Shown here: piece after piece, positions 36,885-48,357 of the stretch | How the letters are laid out: every line of letters begins with the position of its first letter | How positions within the stretch are numbered: the first letter of the stretch is position 1 | Program-made: the position numbers and the translations under genes | Notes under the pieces: generated by a model | Databases searched by the model: none | What the model was told of the DNA's origin: nothing | What the model saw: only the letters and a program-made list of their open reading frames with translations | Origin: Prostheceraeus crozeri | Lineage: Eukaryota; Platyhelminthes; Polycladida; Euryleptidae | Reading direction: 5' to 3' | DNA: 64,000 nucleotides | Assembly: GCA_907163375.1 (NCBI GenBank) | Contig: CAJQUW010003583.1 | Span: 237,677-301,676, forward strand

Positions 36885-37740
36885 TTTAGGTGTTTGATTT
36901 TTCTACACTATATACTAATCTGAAGCAAATAGAAGCTAGCAATCATATTTTTGCTTTGTTAGACATAATTTTCAGTAAGAAATTTATGTGCATTGGTTAC
37001 GACAAAAAGTTTTCTTTCAAACATTACATAGATATAGTGGTTATTACTTTCACGAAAGATTCGTTCAAAGCTGCTATTAAGTTTATTACATAAGAGGCGT
37101 ATATCACTTTTGGAGGATTTGTCTTCAGACAGTATAAGGGAATCTCTATGGGTGGCAATTGACATGGCCCTCTTCTAGCGGACCTCTTCTTTTTTCACTG
37201 AGAGTACAAATTTATGACTAATTTAATTCGCGGTGATAAAATTGGACTTGCAAGGCTCCTCTCGAATACTTATAGGTATATTGATGATTTTTGTATAGTT
37301 AACTACAAATTCTTCGATAAGTTAATACCCCAGATTTACCTCATTGACTTGGAAGCCAACCGATGTGGTAATAACAATAAAATTATTGACTAGACGTTAA
37401 AATTAACGTGTGTGATTCTGGTGTAACCATTTCGGTATACCACAAAATTGACGATCTTGATTTTAACGTAACTCTTCTTTTTTCCCGGAAAATACCATGC
37501 TTCACAAGATAGACATTAAAGTTTTCTGCAGACAGATACTCAGGTACGCTCATATCTGCTCACAACTCAAAGACTTTGAGGAGAAAACGTCAAAGACGTT
37601 CACTTTGCTCGTTAATAGACGTTAGAATAAAAGTGAACTTCGCTTCAACGCGGAGAAAGCTTTACACAAGCACCACCATCTTTTAAGTAAATTTGGTCTA
37701 CTTTCTGCTCGTCAATTGATTAACTCTTGTTTTTCATAAA
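36885..37740 (+). pseudogene. Penelope-like reverse transcriptase (second lineage), broken
   Basis: Plus-strand pieces: FSTLYTNL; ITFGGFVFRQYKGISMGGN; LLADLFFFH; NTYRYIDDFCIVNYKF (the YxDD box); then KVFCRQILRYAHICSQLKDF and LHKHHHLLSKFG. Sequence differs clearly from the copies at 27.6 and 31.8 kb, so it is another PLE lineage. Many stops. The 3' flank at 37900-37990 has GGCCGAAAGCGTGAA near a CTGACGA, a possible decayed hammerhead. Confidence 0.75.
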
Positions 37741-37749
37741 CTGGGTTGA

Positions 37750-40160
37750 TTTTTCGTATCTTTGATTTGAATTTATTTGAATTTTAGGTTGATATAATTT
37801 TCCTTCTTACCAGATATTCTGTAAATATTTATCTTCTTGCTTAATGTTTTCTTTTTTGATAACAATTTAGTTAACTGTTGGCCAGAGGCTGCGCTTCTCA
37901 GCGCAGGGCCCAGCTAGGATGACTCTGAACGCTACAAAAGGTATAGGCCGAAAGCGTGAATCTTATCCTGGTCCTTTTGCTGACGACCTCGTATGCCAAT
38001 CTTGATCTTTCTTAACTGAACATGTTTATCACTGATCGGAGTAAACGTTAACTAGTACTCTTAAGGACTACAATTACAATTTTAATTCTTTTCTCTCTCT
38101 TACATTCTTTATTCAATTTGCTGAGAAAATTTGCTCAAGATTGTACTTCCATTCCTTAGAGTAAGTCTTATTTTCTCTCTCTTTCTTTCTTTATTTTATC
38201 TGCCGTTTATTTCAGAATTATAATACCGCCTCTGTTCATCCACATGTCTAGAATAGTTATTCCTAGCCTCTGATTTGTTGAGTCAGATTCACCCATCATT
38301 GTAGCGTTTACGTAACTTTCTTCGTCTGTAGGCTATTGCCAATGTCGTTCAGAGGTCAATGATAGGGATAACTTCGCATTTTGGATTTGTGACATGTTTT
38401 CGTCCGACTGCACACTTCCGGTTCCAAGCACTATCCAGGTAATTTTGGCCGTAACATTTAATAGATTCTCGCTTGATTTTCAGTCATAGGACTTCAAGTG
38501 AATTTGCAGGTCAGTTGCCTTCGTATAGCAATACTATTTCTTTAACTGTAATTTAAACAATTTTACATTGAGTGTTGATACTCAACGATTGACGATTGAA
38601 TCGTAGATAATCCCTGTCTAAGATTAATAAAAACGTTTCAGCAAAATTTCAATAATTGGATGTTCGAGATTGCTTTGTAATCATCGTTATGGCAAATTTG
38701 GCAAACCGCACCGTGTACTTATCAAATGATTTTTTCGGATAATCAATAATCAGGCTTAGATTTGTTATCTATTCCTATCAGTGAAACGCATTCGTACAAA
38801 GAGTCCCTTAAAAACATTATTTCTACCGACTCATCACAGTAACGCGCTTTGTATGTTTAGCCTATAAGTGAAAATGGTATTCCGCGCAGACGATTTGCCC
38901 AGAGTCCCAAGGCGTAAATAATCTAGGATTTTGTAGGCCTACTTTGATTTTGAATAATTTTGAAAGGTTGAATATCAGCCTCATCAGCAGTTTAGTGACT
39001 TGCTACTGGCGAGAAACTGGTCTGATTTATCTGTTTCTTCGTATCCTTTATATCGTTGTTACATACCGTCGACTCTCCGCATCTTTGATCTCAGTAGTAA
39101 TTTCTTGCATTCGACTTATGAACTATTATCATAAATATTATATTTCAATTTCTACATACATGTACATCGTAAACCGACCGTATAGAAATAATTGGGAACG
39201 TTTGGCCCCATAGAAACCCTCAAACATTCTCTTAAAACTCAAATTGATTTGATCATGTTATATATAGATTGCCAATAATGTGTAATTTATAATCATGATA
39301 TCTTCACTGCGGGCGATGTATTCATTTTTAAATATCAAGGTTTGTTGATATGTGAGATATCTCGGTTGAACTAGAATAACAGCTTTTGGCACATAAAAAA
39401 GGCTCCAGTCAAAGAGTTACATTCTCCATGGACGCCTAGATATTTGCATAATATCTATATGCATAAATATTGCAATATATGCAAACTTGCATACAGTTTG
39501 ATAATAATTTTGTTCAACTGTATAAAAATGAACGGAATTTATATATAAGACATATTATATATAATACATTATATAATGTATGAGACAATGTATGCATGTA
39601 TTTCGAGTGCAATAATCGCAAAGTGAATGCTGTATCAAGTCATGTATTTCTTTCTTGAACATTTTTTAGAAATTTATGTCAGTGCAAATCTATGTAGCAC
39701 TGACACTGCTGCAGTGTGCATTACATGCCAGAGCATACGTGCAGTTATTGGTAAGGATTGGACGCTTAGAAATCGGAATATAAACACATTGAAATCAATA
39801 CTTCAAATGAGGACGCTATTGTATGATATCTTTGAATAACATGCAAATATTTAATGATATTTGTGAACATACTTAACTTTTCTTAGTCTAAGCTGTATGC
39901 AATTACAAGTAAGATTACTACGGTAACATTGGAAACATTTTGCATACCGGCATGTTATGTTGTATAACGCACTTTTTTTCTAAGCTTCACGTCGAAAAAG
40001 TTTCAGACCCGTTATGAAAATAGACTAGGCCAATACTGTACACCCACTGATGAGCTGTTTGAAAATAGTATGAAATTAGCATGTTTGAAAATAATTTGTT
40101 AGGTTACCTGTTGTTGCTCTACAATCTAAGCCCACATGTAATCACGCAAATCTATTTTTT
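37750..40160. other. Stretch without firm gene
   Basis: A plus-strand frame at 39627-39839 (ending LKSILQMRTLLYDIFE) could be an upstream exon of the candidate gene at 40165, but I could not find a donor that joins it in frame. The rest is AT-rich. Confidence 0.35.
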
Positions 40161-40164
40161 ACAG

Positions 40165-40247
40165 ATGTTAATCGACTGCATCCTATATTCGAAAGGCTTG
40201 AAGAAATTGTGTCTGCTGCAAAATCAATTGATTTCAAACCTGGAACA
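40165..40247 (+). CDS. Candidate spliced gene, internal exon a
   Basis: Acceptor TTTTTTACAG, donor GTAAGC. The frame DVNRLHPIFERLEEIVSAAK continues to DFKPGT and ends in phase 0. It feeds the exon at 40476. A second frame is also open, so this choice depends on the downstream exons. Family unknown. Confidence 0.4.
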
Positions 40248-40475
40248 GTAAGCTTTATTCGATACTTAGTCTTATTTTGGCTTTTGCACTTGTAAGTTCA
40301 GTAAATGATACTCTACACACATATTAAATTGTTACATGATGAAATTACTGCATTCAAAAATTGTGTTAGTTAAATCATTATTCGTGTATACAATTGTTAG
40401 GCCTATCGGGCGTATAGAAAAATGCCATCGGCCTACATGTAGGCAACTGTAAATTCATTGTCTTATTCTTTCCAG

Positions 40476-40623
40476 GATTTCAGGATGGAAACGGCTGATG
40501 AGGAGTAATCGGCAAGCAGATATCCCACGTCTTCTACTCCTAATCGCAATCCTCTTGCAAGCACTTCATCCAACACTGATGATCTTTTGGTTTCAAAAAG
40601 GAAAGAATGTCGAAATTGGAACG
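40476..40623 (+). CDS. Candidate spliced gene, internal exon b (in-frame TAA)
   Basis: Acceptor TTCTTTCCAG, donor GTGAGT, ends in phase 1. In the frame set by its neighbours it reads DFRMETADEE, a TAA at 40506-40508, then SASRYPTSSTPNRNPLASTS and DDLLVSKRKECRNWN. Ser/Thr/Pro-rich then basic composition looks coding. The stop suggests a pseudogene, a sequence error, or a wrong acceptor. Confidence 0.35.
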
Positions 40624-41952
40624 GTGAGTTCGATGAGCTGTTCAACAATGTAGGTTAGGTATACCGTAAAATGGATACCGTGCCTGAAACAACTGTTTAA
40701 AGTTCTGAGTGCTCTTGAACACTTTTGTCGAATCAGTATAATGATCAAACATCAAAAATTAATTTTATGAGATCAATTTGATCTTTCTATAATGCCTCAC
40801 AATGAATGTTCTCATTTAATCGATCCATTAGGCCTACATACGGATACCGGTAATTACAGTTTACTGAATAACATGGAAAACAATGATACATTAATTATAT
40901 CTAAAGTTATCTTAGATGATACCATGGTAGAATACTGTTACACCGTACGATGTGTATGCGTGGACAATGAATATTTTGACTACGAAAATTGAATCTACTG
41001 ATCCCAAAGCGAAGCTGAGGGATTCTTATGCGCAGCCACGCATAGCCATCGTATAACAGTATGTTATCTTATTCCTATCTAGTGAAGCCACAGTCATAGA
41101 GCGGGCATACATGTATACTTGTATTTTTTATTATACGGCATGTATTTTCCTTTTATACCGTATTTTTATTGCATGTATAACGGTAATTTACGTAATACAC
41201 ATTGCTTTGATTATACTTACATATACAGTCTGACATCCAAAAGTAAAATAACATAACTGATATTATTGGTAATTTACAGTTTTTGTACCTCACTTTCAGA
41301 TAAAAATTCAATTTGTGCACCTGTATTCAATGCAACAAATGTACTCGCATATTTGAGTATCAGACATAAACAAAATCAAAATGCAACACAAAAAGAGAAG
41401 ATTGTTTCAAATGACAACCATCAAAATGTCAGTTATGTTATTTTATCTTTGGACGGCAGCATTACTGTGCATTAAATTAGAAGCTTTTTAAATCGCTTTC
41501 ATGGGAAGCTTTTTGGTTGTCATACATTAATTTATTCTTGCTGGTGTTTATACAATTTCACATTGCATTGATAGACCGACATGCATTCTACATTGAAGCA
41601 TTCATTCTTTTCATACTAGGCCTACTTGTAAAATTCATTATTTCATTTTTTTTCCAAAATAGCCGGATGGAATTTTTGTACTACGTAATTAGCGATTTTC
41701 CACTTCACTGTGGTGCATGAACATGTGCATACATGTAGTATAATCTGAAAATCCAATAGGCCCCATATCTGGAGAGGATTTTAGGTGATATGCGAAATCA
41801 ACAGCAACAACAGCTGTCTCAACGAATCACTTGAATAAGACCGTTCACAGAAAATTACGATAATTATGTAGCTATGTCATATAAATGTCATACCGTATAC
41901 TATAGTGGATAGTCCATGTATTTCATTCAATCTCTCGTTTCATTATTTTCAG

Positions 41953-42059
41953 GTTTCGGTGCCGATCGGTATGGCAAAGTGAAAGCTGAAACAGAGATAA
42001 TTGTGCGCAAAAAGTTACATACTGAAGCGGAAATACTGAAAAAACAAAATTTGTCCTGA
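41953..42059 (+). CDS. Candidate spliced gene, last exon
   Basis: Acceptor TATTTTCAG. Phase fits exon b exactly (split Gly codon). It reads GFGADRYGKVKAETEIIVRK then KLHTEAEILKKQNLS and a TGA. A charged, helical C-terminus. I do not recognise the protein. It lies within the TIR element ending at 42454 and may be that element's accessory gene. Confidence 0.45.
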
Positions 42060-42459
42060 ATACACATAATACATATCATGCGGAGATGTTGCACTTTTTC
42101 TTCAATTTAATTATCGTATTATTTTCGTGCTAGGGGAGTCTCAAATGTAACTACTTTTATCTAAGGAAATCGAAGGCTTTTTTAATTTGCCTATGAAATT
42201 CCTATAACATAACTTGATGGGAATGCTATAAGGGATTTCTCCATGGGTTTGAAAGGGTTTTTTGCACTGAGAATGAAAGGGATTTCTATGGAATTCATAA
42301 GGGATTTTAAGGGGATCTCGTAGAAAACCCATAGAAAATCATATGGGATTCGCAGGGGAACCCCATAGAAATCCCCTTTCAGTCCCATTAAAAAGGGTCC
42401 AAAAATACCATAGAAAATTTTGTATGGGAATCCCATACAAAAGAGTCACTCGGGTTGCT

Positions 42460-43398
42460 TCAACAGGAATGTGTACTCTGGGCATGTAGTTTTGATGCTC
42501 ACTGATTTGACTGTTCACTAAATTTATTCAAGTTCCGCGAGCATTAGTTCCGGAACAGTCTGCAACAAGGATAGTGTAAGAAAAAAATTCAACAATCCCA
42601 ATCATCTTACAGATAAATTTATATAAATGTGGTTTTGATATAGGCTACCAGCGTGTGTAATAAACTCATTTGAGCATAAATCACATATGAAAATATATAC
42701 AATGGATTGAAGAAATTATTGATAAATGAAACTTAAATTTTTTCTGAAATTATGAAATAACAAGTTATCTTTGCCATGCTACTCATAGAGTACTCATAGT
42801 AGTTAGTGTACCTAATAGTACTTGAAATGTCGTCGCAGAAATAATTGACTAAAACTTTATGAATTTAATTAATTTCTGAAGTCAAGTTAGTATTTCAAAC
42901 TTGCTACAAAACAGATTCATCAATGTTAAGTCAATAGGAACCCTCCTTGATAGCGTTTGTGAAGTTATCAGAACCATTCAGCGGAACTACTTTTATCTTA
43001 AAACTTGAATTCCTCATTTAACGACTGCTAATTTATGGAATCTGAGCACAGTTACATGATCAGGAAGCTGAAATTAATAAAGTGAAACTTGTTTCGAATA
43101 CAATCGCGCTATAATAAAAAATGCCTCCGTTGGTTCCGCTAACTTCACACATGTGTATGAATATGTTGCGATACCACCGTTTTGTAGATGCATTGCTTTG
43201 AAAAAATGAGGCATATATTTGTGATCAGCGCAACAAATTGGATGAGGTAGTGACAAAACAAAGCTGATTTACATCATGTAAGAAATCAGTTCCGCCAACA
43301 GCAAGTGAGAAAGTCAACTTTAAGTTAGACGTCAAAAAACTGAAAGTGCTGATCGTACCAAAGAAGAATTATTGCATAAAGTTTGTATCCGCTTTATA
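42460..43398. other. Stretch without recognised gene
   Basis: AT-rich DNA. The short minus-strand frame at 43074-43256 shows no motif. Confidence 0.45.
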
Positions 43399-44776
43399 GT
43401 CCGGTAGCCAGCACGAGTTTCTGCAGAGAACGAGGCCGAAAGTGAGACTTTTACAGAATGATGTACACCCTATGTCTACTTCGAATCTACGCGTCTGCCG
43501 AGTTCTAGTGAGTTCCTCTTCTTGTCAGACAAGATCAAAGAAATGCACATGTAACTTCAATAGGACGCAGATTGCAGTTTTTGGCTAAAATGAAATTTTC
43601 TTTGTTTTCTCTGATTAAACGAAAAGTAGTAATCCCAAAGTCATAATTTTGCGGCATGGAATATCTTCAGGTCATTTCCTATGATGTACATGTGATATTA
43701 TCAAGCTTCTGATCGGCAATGTATGTGGGAAGGTGGTTTAATGTGGATAAAGTCGCTCAAAATGTTTGTGTTTGCCGTCATTAAGATGCTCGCCAAATCT
43801 AGATTTGTTTAGCTTTATAGACAGGGGCGGTTGAAGTTCATGCTAATGAATTTCAGCAATGCTGTCATTACAACGTTTGATGTCAATGTACATGCTCGCT
43901 CTGTCTTTTAAAATTGCTAAGTGTCAGATTCATGTGCTTTATTGCACTAATTTTGATGGAGATAGATGTCAAATCAATTCGTTTCAAGAGTCTCGTATTC
44001 TCGTCATAACACTGGAATAATCTTGTGAGCATAAGCATGCACAAAACCAATCAATTTACGATTGCAGACAATAATCCGGCAGCCAGAACGAGTTTTTGCA
44101 GGGATCGAGGCCGAAAGTGAGACTTTCACAGAATGATGTACACCTGTCTACTTATGCCTACTTCGAATCGGCACGTCTGCCGAGTTCTATTGAGTTCCTC
44201 TTCTTTTCAGACAAGATCAGAGAAAAACACATGTAAATCCAATCGGACGCAGACTGGAGTTTTTGGCTAAAATGAAATTTTCTATGTTTTCTCTGATTAA
44301 ACGAAAAGTACTAAACCCAGAGTCATAATTTTGCGACATGGAATGTGTTCAGGTCATTTCCTATGATGTTCATGCATCCCTGTCTATAAAGCTAAGCGCA
44401 TTTATATTTGGCGAGCATCTTAATGTCGGCAAACACAAACATTTTGAGCAACTTCATCCACATTAAACCACATTCTCACATACATTGCCGATTAAGTGCA
44501 TGATAATAGCACATACAATGACCTGAACACATTCCATGTAAACATTATGACTCTGTACTTAGTACCTTTCGCCTAATCAGAGAAAACATGCAAATTTTAT
44601 TTTAGCCAAAAACTACAATCTGTTTTTCTCTGATCTTGTCTGACAAGAAGAGGAACTCACTAGAACTCGGCAGACGTGCCGATTCGAAATAGACATAAGT
44701 AGACAGGTGTACATCATTCTGTGAAAGTCTCACTTTCGGCCTCGATCCCTGCAGAAACTCGTGCTGGCTACCGGAC
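43399..44776. mobile_element. Foldback element with 400 bp arms and an internal duplicate
   Basis: GTCCGGTAGCCAGCACGAG at 43399 mirrors CTCGTGCTGGCTACCGGAC ending 44776; the inverted arms continue to about 43830 and 44375. The core holds a further direct copy of the left arm (about 44085-44370: GGCCGAAAGTGAGACTTT, GAGTTCCTCTTCTT). No transposase or clear target duplication was seen. Confidence 0.75.
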
Positions 44777-44875
44777 CGCATGGAAAAGAACAAAGTTGTA
44801 GAAATCCGCGCATGAGGTCTATATAAAGTACATTCATCAAATTATTCAAAAGATGTAGAGTTCATTTAGACTTAC

Positions 44876-44942
44876 CAGGAGGATCAATACAATGAGCATA
44901 CTCGATGATGAAGGCAAAGAATAATAGGAACAACTTGCCCAT
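44876..44942 (-). CDS. Signal-peptide exon of the immunoglobulin gene
   Basis: ATG at 44942 opens MGKLFLLFFAFIIEYAHC, a standard signal peptide (one Lys, a long hydrophobic core, small residues before Cys), then IDPP and a phase 1 GTAAGT donor. It joins in frame to the Ig1 exon at 33981. The next Ig exons follow 9 to 18 kb apart. The mature product would be secreted or membrane bound; any membrane segment would lie in exons left of the window. Confidence 0.75.
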
Positions 44943-45732
44943 GACAAAAACCAGTGTAATTGAAAGTCGAACAGCAAGTATAACTTGCTAGTACTGCCTT
45001 ATACGCTAACTGCACCATGGTTGAGCAATTCGTAGTAATTTTCTCACCCACGTTATCTCCTGCAACAACATGCATTGCATGTGGTGTAAGGTCACTAAGG
45101 TGCTGATTGTATCTAATAAAGTTTCTTTCTCCTATGCAGATTAATGACTTCAAATTGTGCAGTTGCTGCAATCTGTAGACATGCAAAGGTTTAGGACTCC
45201 CTGAGTTGGATAAGTATCATTACTTGTAAGCCTTAAAGCATTAAGGTATCGATATAAAGACTTGCAAGCAACTTGATAAGCTACTCACTAAAGTAATCTG
45301 GAGAAATGATACGAGAAAATTAAGGAGGTTAAGCTTTATGTCAGACGAGAGGAAACAATTTCGATGTATTTCAACCGCCATTTATATCCATAAACACGAG
45401 CGTGAGAATTGAAAAAATGTGTTAATTAGCTAAGTTCACAAAATGCACCTCAGACATCAGGCAGAACCGGCTAACCGGATGAAACGTCAAAGTCATTAGA
45501 TCTCTCAATAATTGCTCATAATGATGCTTCGATACTAGAGTAACAAGCTCCTTTCGTCATGCACTTTCAATTTGCGTTTTCGTTTTCGGGTTATTTTAGA
45601 TTTTATTATCGTTTTCGTTTTATCGCGACTTATCCTTTTCCTTCTTTAGTGCGGTATATCATCTACATGTATAATTTGAAAAGGGCTAAAACTTTTACTG
45701 AAAAATCACTTCATTTATCAAACTAATAGTTT
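44943..45732. promoter_or_regulatory. Probable 5' UTR and promoter region of the immunoglobulin gene
   Basis: Directly upstream of the start codon. No TATA box or other element can be assigned with confidence. The right part (45560-45730) is a repeat block, a direct copy of 46175-46325. Confidence 0.3.
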
Positions 45733-47009
45733 TGAATGCTTCCGGGCATGAGTAGAATGCCTACTCGTTTATAACACCAACTTTTTTGATTTAACCAATT
45801 AATTAGTGCCGGAACATGAATTATTGGGACAAATAATCACCCAAGGGAATAAACAGTTTCACCAATCATCAGCCGCAGTGCCAACTTCCTATTCCAAACT
45901 TCTACTTTGCGCTTTTATATCATTTTACGTAATAGTCCAGGAAGTTTCAATTGTCGAGACCTCTCTGCAGCTCATGGTCCATCTTCTTGATCAATAAATC
46001 GGACTATCTGATATATATATATTATTGCATCCGTAAATATCGCGAAGCAGTATCCTAATACGATTAATCTCGCGACAAATGTCCTTGATCTATGTATTTT
46101 ATGCATTATCAAATTTATTTACTGAGAAGGCTGTACGGCACTCAAAAAATCAAAAGTACTGTTTGATGTCCTCTTCGTCCTACAATTTTTATTTTCGTTT
46201 TGGTTTTATCGCGACTTTTCCTTTTCGCTTTTTAGTACATGTACATCACCTATAAATTAAAAAGCGCTAAAACTGTCACTGAACGATCACTTCATTTATT
46301 AAACAAATAGTTTGCAATGCTTTTCAGTTACTTGCATAATAGTTTCTAATATTCGGAAACTGAAGAGAATATGATTGACCTATACGTTCCAATATCATTC
46401 TGCTGTCTAAAAGCTGTTTGCTTGGAAGTCGATACTTGAATAATTCATAGAAGGATAGATGCACACGGAAACATGCAAGAAAACTCAAGCATAAAGTTCA
46501 ATGACACAGTTGGCCTATATAACATGATTGAGAATGATTCAAAGCATGATCATAGCATGTCAACTTGAAATACAGTTTGTGTCTTAGTGTATGCATGTAA
46601 TTAACGTTTTTTTGACAATATCGAGATTTCAGTCTGATGCGCAGTCGGAATGAGATAATCTGTGAGAATCCTTCCTGGGAAGAAGTCTGCACAGAGAGCA
46701 ACTTCACAATATCAGATAGAACATCACTGATAATTCGTCCTGGTCTGAAGCTTGGTTAGTGAAACGCAAGAATGATATTTCAGCAAATTCTTAACCGCCG
46801 GAGACCTGAAGGGGTTCCAGTTGAACTCCTTCCAATAATTTTTAGGTTTTACTGCTAGAATCTCCGTCAAAACATTGATTTTAAGTAGAAATGTGATGTT
46901 TTATGACTTAACGGTGGACAGAAATAGTCCTGAATTCGTTCACGAAACGAAAGATAAAAGCTTTCCATTTTGGTATTTTTGGTCGTTGGTAAGGAAAATG
47001 AATGCCAAT

Positions 47010-47134
47010 ACTCGTCATAAGAAGAATATCTGCTCCCTTTATAAACCAAATTGCATGCTGTTATGATATAAATACAGCACCCCACTAATGCAATCTGGCT
47101 TACAAAGGGAGCGGATATTTTTCTTATGACGATT
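47010..47134. repeat. Hairpin repeat
   Basis: CGTCATAAGAAGAATATCTG and inverse CGGATATTTTTCTTATGACG pair over about 45 bp around a 30 bp loop. Confidence 0.75.
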
Positions 47135-47409
47135 CCAAACAACCTCCGTACTCCGTTATTAACTACACAAATACTATAAAAAACGAAAGCGAAAGCTCTC
47201 TAACATTTTCGTTTCGTTTCATGTCAGTCAAAGATGTAGTATTTTTAAGGTAGAATGAATTGACATCGTCTCAGTTCAGCTAGTAGAATATGAAAAAATG
47301 CATGCTATAGTAGGTCTGCTGCATGCTTGGAACGAAAAAAACTTCCAACAGCGTTTCATTGTGAGTTTTCTACATCAGCACACTCTAAACTGTACGATAC
47401 CAGAGCTAC

Positions 47410-47614
47410 ATACGCAACCGATGTACAAAAAGAGAATAACAAAATGCACGAAAACACTATTGTTCTTGCTGACATACAACGAAAGAGATTGGCGTTCCTA
47501 TTGGATTATCTTTATCATCTAATAGGAAAGTCAATCGCTTTTTTAGTGTATGAACACGAACAATAGTGCTTTCGTACACTTTGTTATTCTCTTTTTTGTA
47601 CGTCGGTTTCGTAT
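47410..47614. repeat. Long near-perfect hairpin
   Basis: Arms of about 95 bp (for example TGTACAAAAAGAGAATAACA and its inverse, ACTATTGTTCTTG and inverse) with a very short centre near 47510-47520. Typical of a foldback MITE; could be transcribed as a double-stranded RNA precursor. Confidence 0.75.
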
Positions 47615-48357
47615 TCAAAATCATTTCTTGCTCATCATTTCAATCTTTCTTGCTTCGTGTGAAGCCATTATGAGTTTTATGATTGCGAGACCGAAGAGTT
47701 CGCTTTGGGACCAATCTGTCTTCGAGAATGAAGTCACGAAATGTGATGAAAATGTTCATTCATGGAAAGCGGAAGCTTTTTTTCATTCGCGCCATTAAGC
47801 CGGAGAAACACAATGACGGAGATACTTGCGAGACAGCGCCTCGAAAGGGAGGGCCTATTCCGGTGACACAAAATTTGCAGTGACAGTCATTACAGTCACT
47901 TCCTAGCAATAGGTTTTGACGGTTTTAATCATACTTCAGGCCACAATGATACTTCAATTCATTTATGTTATTTTCGCTTGATCGAGTGAGATAATTTTTG
48001 TGAAACTGATGAATTTTGCAACACGATGCAATAATCATGCTTCATAATTTATGCGCATACAATCATCTTCTATTCAGATTCCGAACATTGGAAACTATTA
48101 TGCAAGTAACTGAAGAGCATTGTTTATATAATATTTGTAAACTATTAGTTTGATAAATGAAGTGATTTTTCAGTAATAGTTTTAGTCTTTTCCAATTTAT
48201 AAATGATAAGCTAAAAAGCGAAAAGGAAAAGTCGCGATAAAACCGAAACGAAGACGATAATGAAATCTAAAATGACCCGAAAAACGAAAACGCAAATTAA
48301 AAATGTAGGACGAAAAGAGCACCAAACAGCAAGCCCATTTTTTTGAGTGGCGTGTAA

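Larger units (their letters stand above)
35560..42454. mobile_element. Large TIR element with GGGATT-rich ends
   Basis: CCCGAGTGACTCTTTT at 35560 is mirrored by AAAAGAGTCACTCGGG ending at 42454. Inside each end lie 200-300 bp of degenerate ATGGGATT/AATCCCAT repeats (35580-35770, 42200-42440). A clear target duplication is not visible. It encloses a Penelope-like RT fragment and a candidate spliced gene, which may belong to the element. The superfamily is not assigned. Confidence 0.5.

Noticed and set aside
37915-37990. Second hammerhead ribozyme near the Penelope-like fragment
   Set aside because: GGCCGAAA and CTGACGA are present, but the stems that should join them do not pair convincingly.
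42141-42436. Minus-strand frames rich in Phe/Pro/Tyr/Gly
   Set aside because: They are translations of the GGGATT-type repeats at the element end.
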